A stretch of 26,089 nt of DNA from a virus, in IMG/VR virus record IMGVR_UViG_3300025889_000837, positions 1 through 26,089 of that record; one strand, given 5' to 3'. The notes below the pieces were generated by a model. That model saw only the letters and a program-made list of their open reading frames with translations, did no database searches and had not been told where the DNA came from. The position numbers were made by a program, and so were the translations under genes. Shown here piece after piece: positions 1 through 8,790 of this stretch (position 1 is the stretch's first letter; every line of letters begins with the position of its first letter).

Positions 1-141
1 CCTAGTACAACTCAACCTAGTACAACTCAACCTAGTACAACTCAACCTAGTACAACTCAACCTAGTACAACTCAACCTAGTACAACTCAACCTAGTACAG
101 GAACAACTCAACCTAGTACAACTCAACTTAGTACAGGAACC
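1..141 (+). repeat. 15-bp tandem repeat encoding PSTTQ
   Basis: Six perfect copies of CCTAGTACAACTCAA run from base 1 to 90. A copy with a 6-bp insertion (GGAACA, 91-111), one perfect copy (112-126) and a degenerate half copy (127-141) follow. All changes keep the frame. The array probably continues upstream of the window. It encodes a flexible Pro/Thr-rich linker before the M23 domain. Confidence 0.95.
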
Positions 142-882
142 AGAGTAAAACCTCAAACACCTGTAGTAGGTGGTACCAACTTGGGTGCAGCATCTGGTGA
201 TAGTGGATCTGCAAGATATTCAGGACGTGGACCGAGAGCTCCTTTGGCCGTACCAATAACACCGTTCCTTGAGAGTGATATTTCTAGACAAGGTATATCA
301 ATTATATCTGGATTTGGTGAAAGATTTGGTAGAATGCATAAAGGATATGATTTACCTGCAGCTGAGGGAACTCCACTTCATGCATATTTACCAGGTGTTA
401 TTACAAGAAATATGTCCAACGTAAATGGATATGGAAATCTTATTGAATGGAAAGATGATGTATACGGTCAAACCCATATGTTTGCTCACATGCAAGAACC
501 ATCACCACTAAGACCTGGAACTAAATTTAAAGCAGGAACTGTATTAGGAAAGGTTGGTAATACTGATGGCGGAACTGGTATATCTGAAGGACCTCACCTA
601 CACTGGGAGATTGGTAAACAAGGTTCTGAGGTAGATCCAGGTGAATGGCTTCAAAAACATCCTATTAATGTTGCTCCTTCATCATCACCACCCAAAAATC
701 AGAAGGTTAGTTACCAAACAGAATATGAAAGGTCAGGAGTACAAGTTGCAATGGTTCAGGTTCCAGTTCCTATACCAGTAGAAACACCTATTTCTGTTGG
801 TGGTGGAGGAGGTTCTTCTTCTGGTAGTAGTGTAAATACATATAGTGATTTATTCTTAGCGTCACGTTATTCAGAGGCATAA
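1..882 (+). CDS. Tail/baseplate-associated M23 peptidase (5' end outside window)
   Basis: The reading frame is open from base 1, so the gene begins upstream; the TTG at 181 is not a convincing start. The visible part opens with Pro/Ser/Thr/Gln repeats (bases 1-141) and continues into a LytM/M23 zinc endopeptidase domain (about 295-630). The metal and catalytic motifs are intact: HKGYD (337-351), the His of FAHM (487-489) and HLHWE (595-609). M23 enzymes cleave peptide crossbridges in peptidoglycan. A Ser/Gly-rich tail closes the protein. It is followed by hub genes with a one-base overlap (TAATG), so the enzyme probably sits at the baseplate or tail tip and opens the cell wall during infection. 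An end-of-infection endolysin role is possible but fits the context less well. Confidence 0.85.
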   Translation, partial: PSTTQPSTTQPSTTQPSTTQPSTTQPSTTQPSTGTTQPSTTQLSTGTRVKPQTPVVGGTNLGAASGDSGSARYSGRGPRAPLAVPITPFLESDISRQGISIISGFGERFGRMHKGYDLPAAEGTPLHAYLPGVITRNMSNVNGYGNLIEWKDDVYGQTHMFAHMQEPSPLRPGTKFKAGTVLGKVGNTDGGTGISEGPHLHWEIGKQGSEVDPGEWLQKHPINVAPSSSPPKNQKVSYQTEYERSGVQVAMVQVPVPIPVETPISVGGGGGSSSGSSVNTYSDLFLASRYSEA

Positions 883-2252
883 TGGCGAGTCCCCCATATA
901 AAGAGTCTATCAGACCTGGAGATATAAAATTATTTAAGATTAAAGGTTCTAATGGAGAATCTGCAGACATTAGTGGTGCAATTGCAGAATTTTATTATTA
1001 TGAGAGTATATTATCTAACACAGTAACTGCAACTGTTGCATTCATTGATACTGGTTTTGAAAAAGAAGGAACTGGTAATGGAAGAACAAAGACCAGTGGT
1101 ATTATCAATGAACTTCAGTTAGTTGGTGGTGAGGAAGTATATTTTGAAGTTGTTGATAATGGTAACACAGGATCAGAGGAAGATGGAACTATTACCTCTG
1201 AGATTGGTTCATCAACATCAATGACATTGAAAACTATTAGAAATGTTGGTAACCCATCAACCAAACAGATGTTTATTCTGGACTTGGTCACTCAAGATTA
1301 CTGGATTAATGAAGAGACCAGAGTTACCAAGAGATATGATGGTAATCCTGGTAATCATGTTCAGAATATAATGACAGAAATCATGGGTGTCCCTGGTGGT
1401 TTCCTTGACATTGAACAGAGTGGATTTGACTACAACTTCATTGGTAATACAAAGAAACCATTACACACTTGTACTTGGTTGGCATCCAAATCAAATTCAT
1501 CAAGTTCACCACAGGGAAATGGCAAATCATCTGAAGGTGCTAGTGCAGGTTTCTTCTTTTTTCAAACAAGAGACAAGTATAACTTTAAATCAATTGACAC
1601 ATTATCCAGAGGACAGGTAAAGTCTGGTCGTGACTTCATCTATAACAATACTGGTAAAGAAGTTCAAGGTGGATTGGGTGGAAAAACTACTAACATTCTA
1701 AATTACGTTGCCTCACAACAGACAGATATTGCAAAAGATTTGTCTTTAGGTGTATATAATAATAAAACTATATTCTTCAACCCATATTCATTGAGTTATA
1801 GGGTGAGAAACTTTTCTTTTGATAAGGATAAGAAGAGTGTGAAGTTATTGAATGGAGAGACAAATTCTGCAGATGAAAGGATTAGACAGAAGCCGTCAAG
1901 GTTGTTATTCAGAATTGATGATATAGGAACTCTACCACAAAGTAATCAAAATCTTGTATCTGACAAGGAGAATCCTGATCCGACTTACCAAGCAGATAAG
2001 TTGATGGTTCAGGCACTGATGAGATATAATGAATTATTCAGAACAAAAATAAATATTCTTATACCTGGTAATTTTGGTATCAGGGCAGGTGATGTTGTAC
2101 ATTGTACTTTTGCAGATCTGAACTCTGAACAGAATCAAAATGAAAATCTTTCTGGAAAATATATTGTTGCCAGTGTTTGTCATAAACTCAACTCAGAACA
2201 AACATTATCAAGTATTGACATTGTCAGAGATAGTTTAGGAGATTCTGAATAA
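882..2252 (+). CDS. Baseplate hub-like virion structural protein
   Basis: This 456-aa protein starts with ATG overlapping the previous stop by one base. The N-terminal part (residues about 10-60, with FYYYESILSNTVTATVAF) resembles the first beta-barrel of cyanophage hub proteins of the gp27/gpD type. The C-terminal part (about 385-450) contains the run INILIPGNFGIRAGDVVHC, typical of the tail-hub barrel domain. Such proteins form the ring that joins the tail tube to the spike. It sits between the M23 peptidase and the gp5-like protein, which fits a central hub role. The assignment rests on motif resemblance and position; a direct gp27 relationship is likely but not shown here. No signal peptide or membrane segment was seen. 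Confidence 0.7.
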   Translation: MASPPYKESIRPGDIKLFKIKGSNGESADISGAIAEFYYYESILSNTVTATVAFIDTGFEKEGTGNGRTKTSGIINELQLVGGEEVYFEVVDNGNTGSEEDGTITSEIGSSTSMTLKTIRNVGNPSTKQMFILDLVTQDYWINEETRVTKRYDGNPGNHVQNIMTEIMGVPGGFLDIEQSGFDYNFIGNTKKPLHTCTWLASKSNSSSSPQGNGKSSEGASAGFFFFQTRDKYNFKSIDTLSRGQVKSGRDFIYNNTGKEVQGGLGGKTTNILNYVASQQTDIAKDLSLGVYNNKTIFFNPYSLSYRVRNFSFDKDKKSVKLLNGETNSADERIRQKPSRLLFRIDDIGTLPQSNQNLVSDKENPDPTYQADKLMVQALMRYNELFRTKINILIPGNFGIRAGDVVHCTFADLNSEQNQNENLSGKYIVASVCHKLNSEQTLSSIDIVRDSLGDSE

Positions 2253-4693
2253 TGGATCAGGGACAAATAAAAAATGAATTTCTGGGAAGAGATGGATTCT
2301 ATTGGTGGATAGGTCAAATTCCTGATGAAGGAGTGTGGAAAGATAACAGAACAGGTCGTCCTACAGAAAGTAATGAGGACATCAAAGGATTTGGTGAGAG
2401 ATATAAAGTAAGAATTATGGGTTCTCACCTTGATGCGTGGGAATCTACTAGTACACCTCAAGAACCTGACATCTCAGATGAGAAGCTTCCTTGGGCAACT
2501 TTAACGTATCCTGTGACTGCAGGTGGTGGTCCAGGTGCATCTTATCAATCTGCAAACCTAACACAAGGAATGTTTGTGTATGGTTTCTATGCGGATGGGG
2601 AGAATGGTCAGAACCCTGTCATTTTTGGTGTTCTGGGTTATTCTGAATTTAATAAAGTTGCCACAACACCAGGAGTTTTTCAACCTTTTAGTGGATTTAC
2701 TGAAAGTGGTGATGATCTAGGTAAGATTCCTGCATTCTCAGTGAAACCCGCACCTGGTGGAATATATGCAGATGATTATGAAAAGACTTTTGATAATGTT
2801 GCACAATATTGGACAGAAGCAGCAACAGGAAATACAAGTCAACTTGATCTCGCCACTGAAGATGAAACTGAAGATGGTAAGAAAAAGAAACCAGTTGCAG
2901 TCCCCCAAGATTGTAAGTCAGGAATATCTGGAATTCAACTTCAGTTACAGAACATTATACAAGAAGTTGAAAAGGCAAAGAAGACTACATCTGATTATAG
3001 GTATGCAATAAGTAGTAATCTTGCTGATGTTCAGACATTTATTGATGAAAGAATTCAAGAAGCAGCAAAACTTATTGCTGGTGGTATCAAGTGGATTCTC
3101 ACTCTCATTGAAAAAGAAGTTATCAAGAGAATCAATGATGTTGCTAAAAAGACTTATAACCTCTTGATGCCAAATGAACAACCTGCAATGAAGGAGGGAA
3201 TGGAGAAGGTAAGTGACCTTATTGCATGTCTGTTCAAGAAGATTATTGGTTCTCTTATTGGAATAATTGCTGCTTTCTTGAAAGATCTGGTTAACAAGGC
3301 AATCAATGTTCCTGAATGTTTGGTAGATAATTTTATTGGTGGTTTGTTTGGTCAGTTGGCTGATCTTCTTAATGGTGCAATGAACCAGGCAATGAATATA
3401 ATCAATTCTGTCTTAGATGGAATTGAGGGATTTGTTGGAGATGCACTCAGTATTGCTGGTGATGCGTTATCAATTATTTCTGATGTTCTTTCATTCTTGA
3501 ATTGTGAGGAAAAACCAGAGTGTCCTACTGTTGATGAGTGGAGTATCTGGGATGGTGCTAATGATGGTATTGTTGGAGATATTAACTCATTGATTGATAA
3601 GATTACATCATTCGCAGATTCTGCTGGAAATATTGCTAATTCTTTTGATATTGATAACTTTGATTTCAGTATGGACTTTGATAAGTTATTTGATGAATCT
3701 AGTTGTTCCAGTGGTCCAAGATTATGTGGACCACCAACTGCAAAGACGAATGGTCCAGGTATAGGTGCATTGATCAACTTAGTTGTTGCACAAAATGGTG
3801 AGATTATCGCAGGTGATGTTGTTTCATCTGGATATGGATATGATCCTAAGACATCTTATGTAAGAGTTGTTGATGATTGTGGTACTGGAACTGGTGGAGT
3901 TATTGTACCTGTATTTGGTGGAACTGACCCTGATGGGAATCCCATTGGTCCCGATGGAAATATTTTACCACCAGGATCATTTACACCTGATATTAGAGAT
4001 CCCAATGGTAACCCTTCTGTTGGTATAGTTGATATCATCATTGCAGATCCTGGTACAGGTTATCTTCCAACTCCTAATGGAAGTCAGGGTGGTGATGGTA
4101 GACCTTGGTCAGAACCTAATGATACTATTATCATTGGACCTGGTGGTGATTATCGTCCACCAATTCCACCTGGCATAGATGTTTCTGTAGATCCAGGTGA
4201 TATTGTAACTACACCACCTGGATCAATTACTGAGACTGTTGATGGTGTTGTCATTGGTGGTGGCTCACCAGTAACCATAGAAACTACTACATCATTCACT
4301 ACTCCTCCAGGTAGGTCAAAACTTCTTGATGGCACATATCCTTCTTTGGATGTAGGAAAATATCCTGTTATTCTTTATCTCTGTGACTTGATCATCAGAG
4401 ATAGTGGTATTAACTATCAAGATGGAGATGAAATTGTAATTGAACCAAACAATGGTGCAGTTGCAGTTCCTAAGTTTGATGAACTTGGACAACTTAAAGA
4501 TATCAAGATTACTTCCCAAGGTGAAGGATTCTCTGAAAGACCCACTATTTCCATTAGATCTGAAACAGGTTTCAATGCAGTTATTATTCCTAAGTTCTGT
4601 ATAGATAGAATAGGTGAAAATGATCTTGATAAACTGACACCTAAATCACAGGATAAGGTCATTTCTGTTGTAGATTGTGTAGGTAAGTTCTAA
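2252..4693 (+). CDS. gp5: gp5-like baseplate central spike protein with OB-fold domain
   Basis: This 813-aa protein begins with a domain matching the T4 gp5 OB-fold: FYWWIGQIPD near residue 16, EKLPWATLTYPVTAG near 77 and MFVYGFYADG near 106, followed by NPVIFGVLGY. T4 gp5 then has a lysozyme domain and a beta-helix; neither is visible here. Instead there is a long helical stretch (about 215-420), with hydrophobic runs such as IGSLIGIIAAFLKDLV, then a Cys-containing acidic segment and Gly/Pro-rich beta modules (about 490-780) containing SGYGYDP and DSGINYQDGD. It probably forms the platform below the hub that holds the needle. It overlaps both neighbours by one base. The OB assignment is strong; the functions of the middle and C-terminal parts are unknown. 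Confidence 0.8.
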   Translation: MDQGQIKNEFLGRDGFYWWIGQIPDEGVWKDNRTGRPTESNEDIKGFGERYKVRIMGSHLDAWESTSTPQEPDISDEKLPWATLTYPVTAGGGPGASYQSANLTQGMFVYGFYADGENGQNPVIFGVLGYSEFNKVATTPGVFQPFSGFTESGDDLGKIPAFSVKPAPGGIYADDYEKTFDNVAQYWTEAATGNTSQLDLATEDETEDGKKKKPVAVPQDCKSGISGIQLQLQNIIQEVEKAKKTTSDYRYAISSNLADVQTFIDERIQEAAKLIAGGIKWILTLIEKEVIKRINDVAKKTYNLLMPNEQPAMKEGMEKVSDLIACLFKKIIGSLIGIIAAFLKDLVNKAINVPECLVDNFIGGLFGQLADLLNGAMNQAMNIINSVLDGIEGFVGDALSIAGDALSIISDVLSFLNCEEKPECPTVDEWSIWDGANDGIVGDINSLIDKITSFADSAGNIANSFDIDNFDFSMDFDKLFDESSCSSGPRLCGPPTAKTNGPGIGALINLVVAQNGEIIAGDVVSSGYGYDPKTSYVRVVDDCGTGTGGVIVPVFGGTDPDGNPIGPDGNILPPGSFTPDIRDPNGNPSVGIVDIIIADPGTGYLPTPNGSQGGDGRPWSEPNDTIIIGPGGDYRPPIPPGIDVSVDPGDIVTTPPGSITETVDGVVIGGGSPVTIETTTSFTTPPGRSKLLDGTYPSLDVGKYPVILYLCDLIIRDSGINYQDGDEIVIEPNNGAVAVPKFDELGQLKDIKITSQGEGFSERPTISIRSETGFNAVIIPKFCIDRIGENDLDKLTPKSQDKVISVVDCVGKF

Positions 4694-5277
4694 TGGCAGA
4701 AAGGAAGAATTATCATACCATTAGGTATGGGAACAGGAGTGGTGAAATACAATTTGGTCATATTCACTCAGATAACGTTTTATCTGCTGCAATGCTTAGA
4801 AGTGGTTATGATCCACTTCACTATATCACTTTAGATTCTACTGGTGAAGACCATAGAAAGAATGGAACAATTGCAAGATCAACTGGAAGTTTTCAAGTTC
4901 AAGCAGGTGACAATGTTCAGAAAGGTAAACCAGGAATCTATTTGGATGCAGTAAGTGGTGACATTGTCATCAAGGCATCAAGTGGTAATGTAAGAATTGA
5001 AGGTATCAATGTAACTGTAAAGGCAACAGGTGCAGATAACCAGAATGGTAACATTCAATTAGATGCTAATGAAAAAATTATTGCCAAAGCACAGACTATT
5101 GATATTAACTCAAAGGTTTCTACAAAGATCTTCTCTGAAAAATCTGTAGAGTGTATTGGTAAGGCTGTGTTAAATATATACGGTGGAATGATTGACTGTG
5201 CCGATGGTGCCACAGAGGTCATTGGTTCTAAAGGAGTACCATCAACTAATGAAATTAAAAACCGTTCACTAATCTAA
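4693..5277 (+). CDS. Beta-helical needle-like baseplate protein (gp5 C-terminal/VgrG-tip type)
   Basis: This 194-aa protein has a short N-terminal head followed by repeating beta strands: GIYLDAVSGDIVIKASSGNV, then VRIEGINVTVKA, NGNIQLDANEKIIAKA and TIDINSKVSTKIFSEKSVEC. Alternating hydrophobic strands with a period of about 8-10 residues are the hallmark of the trimeric beta-helix found in T4 gp5C and VgrG needles. It lies directly after the OB-fold protein with a TAATG overlap, so it probably forms the membrane-piercing needle that T4 carries as the end of gp5. No lytic motif is seen. Another short structural spike role cannot be excluded. Confidence 0.65.
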   Translation: MAERKNYHTIRYGNRSGEIQFGHIHSDNVLSAAMLRSGYDPLHYITLDSTGEDHRKNGTIARSTGSFQVQAGDNVQKGKPGIYLDAVSGDIVIKASSGNVRIEGINVTVKATGADNQNGNIQLDANEKIIAKAQTIDINSKVSTKIFSEKSVECIGKAVLNIYGGMIDCADGATEVIGSKGVPSTNEIKNRSLI

Positions 5278-5975
5278 TGAAAGTATCTGATTTATTTGTA
5301 GGAAAAAGATTTTTCCTTGGTTTGGGAAATCCAGAAATTCTTGGTCGTGGACCTTTAGAAGTTCGTGGCTCTGGATATATGGAAGGTCCGACCATTACTG
5401 GTCAACCTAATGGTCAGTTTGACCCTGTAACTGCTGCAGCAGATGGTGCTCCTGTAGGACCAACTAATGGTCTTGGTAATGTGATGATCGGGCAAAACAT
5501 GAATCCCGAAATGAAACCCATTCCATTCTATGCATTATTTGTGAAGACATTTGCAAGAATCAAAGGTTTCTTAAAAGTTGACACTAATATCACTGCAAGA
5601 ACTATTAAGTCGAAAATCATTTATACTGAAGTTCTCCTTGCAAGATCTAAGAACTTCAGTATTCCACACCCAGACTATCCCAATAAACAACTTGTTTATG
5701 CATGTTTAGAGGGTCCAGAACATTCTGTTTATGTAAGAGGACAACTAAAGAATAAAGATACTATCATTCTTCCTGAGGTTTGGAGAAATCTTATAGATGA
5801 GAGATCTATCACAGTTTCTCTTACACCAATTGGAACTCATCAAGAATTGATTGTAAAAAGAATTCAAGATAACAAAATTATAGTAGGTACAAAACCAGGA
5901 TTACCTATTAATTGTTATTATCATGTGTTTGCAGAAAGAAAAGATATTCCCAAATTAATTACGGAGGTTGGTTGA
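5277..5975 (+). CDS. Virion structural protein with shared C-terminal beta domain
   Basis: The 232-aa product starts with ATG overlapping the previous stop by one base. The N-terminal third (to about residue 75) is rich in Gly and Pro. The C-terminal ~110 residues carry a domain beginning FSIPHPDYPNKQLVYACLEG and ending with CYYHVFAERKD. A diverged copy of this domain occurs in the next protein. The domain occurs in structural proteins of marine phages as far as I recall; its exact role is unknown. Position after the needle protein suggests a baseplate or tail component. Confidence 0.7.
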   Translation: MKVSDLFVGKRFFLGLGNPEILGRGPLEVRGSGYMEGPTITGQPNGQFDPVTAAADGAPVGPTNGLGNVMIGQNMNPEMKPIPFYALFVKTFARIKGFLKVDTNITARTIKSKIIYTEVLLARSKNFSIPHPDYPNKQLVYACLEGPEHSVYVRGQLKNKDTIILPEVWRNLIDERSITVSLTPIGTHQELIVKRIQDNKIIVGTKPGLPINCYYHVFAERKDIPKLITEVG

Positions 5976-6817
5976 TGCCAGGACCATTTCAACTTAGAAA
6001 TTACGCTACATTTACTGGACCACTTCAAAAAGATGAAACTGCATATAGTTATGAACTTTCTCAGGTAGAAGGAGTTTGGCCTGCAGATATTCCAATTGAT
6101 TCTTCTTATCCTTTCAGTGATATTGGGATGCTCTTTTTCAGAGATCTCACAGACTATGCATACTTCCATTGTTTTGCTGCCTCTCCACAGATCATTACTT
6201 TAGAGAAGGGTTATGGACAACCACTTCCAAGTATGATCCATAGGGTTTTGAATACCATTGTCAATGGCAATATTATTGTAAATGGAGCCATTGTTGCAAA
6301 TAAACTTTGTACCGTTAATGGTGTCTTAGTTCTTAATGGTGTAGTTACAATGAATGCCACGGCCAATTTGGCAGGTATTGGCGACATGGCAACATACATG
6401 ACTACCACCAGATCTATTGCAAATTCTAAGAAGTCTTTTGATATTCCACACCCAACTAAGGAAGACCATAGACTCAGGTATGTTTGTGTTGAAGGACCAA
6501 CCGCTGATGTTTATGTCAGAGGTAAGTTGAAAGATGACAATGTAATTACTTTACCAGATTATTGGAAAAAATTGGTTGATCCTGATAGTATTGATGTTGT
6601 TTTAACACCTAGAGGATCTTTTCAGGAACTCTTTGTAGAGGATATTCAATGGGGAACTAAGGTTATTGTCAAGAATAATGCAGGTGGTCCTATTAACTGT
6701 AGTTACGTTGTTTATGGTGAGAGAAAGGATGTATCTCCTAACATTCCTGAGTATAAAGGATTGACAGAAGCAGACTATCCAGGGGATAATAGTGAATATA
6801 TTGTAAATTCTGATTGA
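5975..6817 (+). CDS. Virion structural protein, paralogue of the preceding gene
   Basis: The start is set at ATG 5975 because GGAGG (5963-5967) lies 7 bases upstream and the ATG overlaps the previous stop; an ATG 63 bases upstream in the same frame would overlap the neighbour deeply and lacks such a site. The 280-aa protein has a unique N-terminal part (about 1-150, with several NGxIVxNG repeats suggesting beta-helix) and a C-terminal domain beginning FDIPHPTKEDHRLRYVCVEG and ending SYVVYGERKDV. That domain aligns over its whole length with the one in the previous gene. Probably a tail or baseplate appendage. Confidence 0.75.
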   Translation: MPGPFQLRNYATFTGPLQKDETAYSYELSQVEGVWPADIPIDSSYPFSDIGMLFFRDLTDYAYFHCFAASPQIITLEKGYGQPLPSMIHRVLNTIVNGNIIVNGAIVANKLCTVNGVLVLNGVVTMNATANLAGIGDMATYMTTTRSIANSKKSFDIPHPTKEDHRLRYVCVEGPTADVYVRGKLKDDNVITLPDYWKKLVDPDSIDVVLTPRGSFQELFVEDIQWGTKVIVKNNAGGPINCSYVVYGERKDVSPNIPEYKGLTEADYPGDNSEYIVNSD

Positions 6818-7494
6818 TGAACAAAGTACATGAGATCTTTCCCTTAGTAATCTATCAGGATAGTATCGAATGTCACAAAGAATTTAAGATTGATAACTTA
6901 GACTCACTTCGTGAGTATTGGTTCAATGGATATGAGAATGAAAGTCCAGAATATTCTGGAAAGATCTTTCTTCACCTTGATCCAAAATATAATTTCTTTT
7001 TCGATGATCTAAAAAAATCTATTGATAATTATTTTCTACACTTGAGTGTTGATTATTCAAAACTCAATTACCATATAACAAAATCATGGGTTGGTTATCA
7101 TAAAGATGATGAAACACCATCTATTCCAGCACACTTTCATAATGAGTCCAATATTAGTTTTGTATATTATTTAAAAACTGATTCAACATCAGATAAGTTT
7201 TGTCTTCAACAATATAAGAATAGAAATGAGTGTGTTGGTGGATTATTTGAAGTAGCAGATTCTAATAATACATTGTTATCATTCAACAAGTATAATTGTA
7301 ACTTTTATACAATCACTCCTCATGAAGGAACAGTTGTTATTTTTCCAAGTGATGTTGTTCATTTTACCAAGAAGAATAACATGAGAAATGATGAAAGAAT
7401 TGTAATTGCTGGTGATATTAGAGTTACCTTAAAACAAGAATGTTATAATCATCATCAAGGTTCTACACATCCAAACCAATGGAAACAAATCTAA
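6817..7494 (+). CDS. 2-oxoglutarate/Fe(II) oxygenase-like protein
   Basis: The start is ATG 6817, overlapping the previous TGA; a TTG codon immediately upstream is less likely. The 225-aa protein matches the putative 2OG-Fe(II) oxygenase family often found in cyanophages. It has an HFHN motif at residues 106-109 before the strand ISFVYYLK, the run GTVVIFPSDVVHF with His182, and a conserved Arg at 194 (NDERIVIAGD). These fit the first metal ligand region, the distal His and the 2-oxoglutarate-binding Arg of the jelly-roll fold. The second ligand, usually Asp, is unclear here (Asn109 or His108). The family hydroxylates proteins or small molecules; the substrate is unknown. Its place inside a structural operon hints at a virion protein substrate, which is inference. 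Confidence 0.7.
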   Translation: MNKVHEIFPLVIYQDSIECHKEFKIDNLDSLREYWFNGYENESPEYSGKIFLHLDPKYNFFFDDLKKSIDNYFLHLSVDYSKLNYHITKSWVGYHKDDETPSIPAHFHNESNISFVYYLKTDSTSDKFCLQQYKNRNECVGGLFEVADSNNTLLSFNKYNCNFYTITPHEGTVVIFPSDVVHFTKKNNMRNDERIVIAGDIRVTLKQECYNHHQGSTHPNQWKQI

Positions 7495-7498
7495 ATAA
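7491..7498 (+). promoter_or_regulatory. Possible late promoter, CTAAATAA
   Basis: CTAAATAA overlaps the stop codon (TAA 7492-7494) of the oxygenase gene and lies 20 bases before the next ATG. It deviates from NATAAATA at the second base, so it is a weak call. Confidence 0.35.
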
Positions 7499-7518
7499 CA
7501 CTACAATAGTTTTGTAAA

Positions 7519-8763
7519 ATGTCTACATTATCTACGACAGGACAATTTGTTGTTACTGGTCTTACTTCTGAAAAGGCAGCTAGAGAAGAAGAAAATAACG
7601 TATTTGATTATCCTATTGGTATTGCATCAACAGCAGTAAATAAGTATCAGTTAGTATCAAAAGAACTTGACTTAGAATTACTCGCAAATGTTCAAAGTAC
7701 TGTAGATCAAATTAATTCAAAGAAACAAGAAGCAATTGACCTTGGTCTTACTGCATTAGGACCATTTCAACCAGGTGTATTTCCCCCAATCTGTAGTTTT
7801 TATTCAGATTCTGGTAGTGTCAATAATAATATTTCCTCTGGTAATGAAACTGATTCCGCAGTTGAAGGTGGAACAGGAGCAGGTACTACAACCCCTGCAG
7901 TTTCGTATTCTATTGTTAGAAAAGATGCTTTAAGAATAAGAAGATACCCTTATCTTGAAAATAGACAGGCTCCAAATGATAATGCATTACAGGGGTTAAA
8001 ATTTCCTATTTTAAATTCTGGAAATGTTGGTCAAGGTGAAGAAAATATCTGGTTTGAAAATTCTAAGTACACCGAAGGTGGTAGTGTCACATACTACGTG
8101 ACTACTGATGAGGGTGATTATAGCACGGTTGGATTTGATGGAGAGAGTGGAGACGTATTGGGAAGATATTACCCAGTAGATCCAACAGGAACTGCAGGAA
8201 CTAGTGTTATTAGTATTCCTGGAGAGTTATCGAATGGATTTATTTTTGTACCAGAGGATGGATATACTGGAATCAGTTCTTACCTGACTGGTATTCAAAC
8301 GTCTAATTGGTATAGTTATAGTTCTGGTATTGGTACAGTTCCATGTGAATGGAATACTGATACTGGAGAATTAGTGGACTTAGGATTATCATTTTTCCAA
8401 TTAACTGCGGGTTTAGGTGAACTGACAGTGTCTATTGGAAATATTTGTGCTGGTATTGCATCCGCACAACAAGATGCATTAGATGAAATTGACACTCTTA
8501 GAGTTGGTATTCAAACATGGTTTGTTTCTGCAAACACGACCAAACAAAGAAAACATGGAGCACAATTAGAACTTTGGTCTGCAGAAAGAGTTAAAATTAG
8601 AAATAATGAAGAAACAAATGGTTCTAATGATTTTGCGAGAGATATTTCAGAGGCCATTCCAGCAACTGAAGCAGCAGATCCAAACCTCCCAACAAACAAT
8701 AATACCGCAGATAGAGAAGGAATTACAGCAGATAACACAGAAATTACCTCAGATAGTAAGTAA
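7519..8763 (+). CDS. Virion structural protein
   Basis: This 414-aa protein begins after a 24-base gap, the first real gap in the operon. The N-terminal part is helical and charged (EKAAREEENN, then KELDLELLANVQSTVDQINS). The middle is beta-rich with Tyr/Gly/Ser. The segment near residues 300-360 (IASAQQDALDEIDTLRVGIQ) is helical again, and the C-terminus is a polar Asn/Thr/Asp-rich tail. No enzymatic motif is seen. I recall similar proteins as conserved structural components of cyanomyoviruses, but I cannot assign a precise location in the virion. Confidence 0.65.
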   Translation: MSTLSTTGQFVVTGLTSEKAAREEENNVFDYPIGIASTAVNKYQLVSKELDLELLANVQSTVDQINSKKQEAIDLGLTALGPFQPGVFPPICSFYSDSGSVNNNISSGNETDSAVEGGTGAGTTTPAVSYSIVRKDALRIRRYPYLENRQAPNDNALQGLKFPILNSGNVGQGEENIWFENSKYTEGGSVTYYVTTDEGDYSTVGFDGESGDVLGRYYPVDPTGTAGTSVISIPGELSNGFIFVPEDGYTGISSYLTGIQTSNWYSYSSGIGTVPCEWNTDTGELVDLGLSFFQLTAGLGELTVSIGNICAGIASAQQDALDEIDTLRVGIQTWFVSANTTKQRKHGAQLELWSAERVKIRNNEETNGSNDFARDISEAIPATEAADPNLPTNNNTADREGITADNTEITSDSK

Positions 8764-8769
8764 TAAATA
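8762..8769 (+). promoter_or_regulatory. T4-type late promoter, AATAAATA
   Basis: AATAAATA overlaps the stop codon of the preceding gene (TAA 8761-8763) and sits 21 bases before ATG 8791. A CGGAG ribosome-binding site follows at 8776-8780. Confidence 0.7.
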
Positions 8770-8790
8770 AACCTACGGAGATTACTAATC

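Noticed and set aside
1-141. Possible CRISPR-like array
   Set aside because: The units are contiguous with no spacers, have a 15-bp period that keeps the reading frame, and clearly code for PSTTQ repeats.
3352-3777. 141-codon open frame on the minus strand
   Set aside because: It is antisense to the gp5-like gene, with no promoter or ribosome-binding site seen and no recognisable domain.
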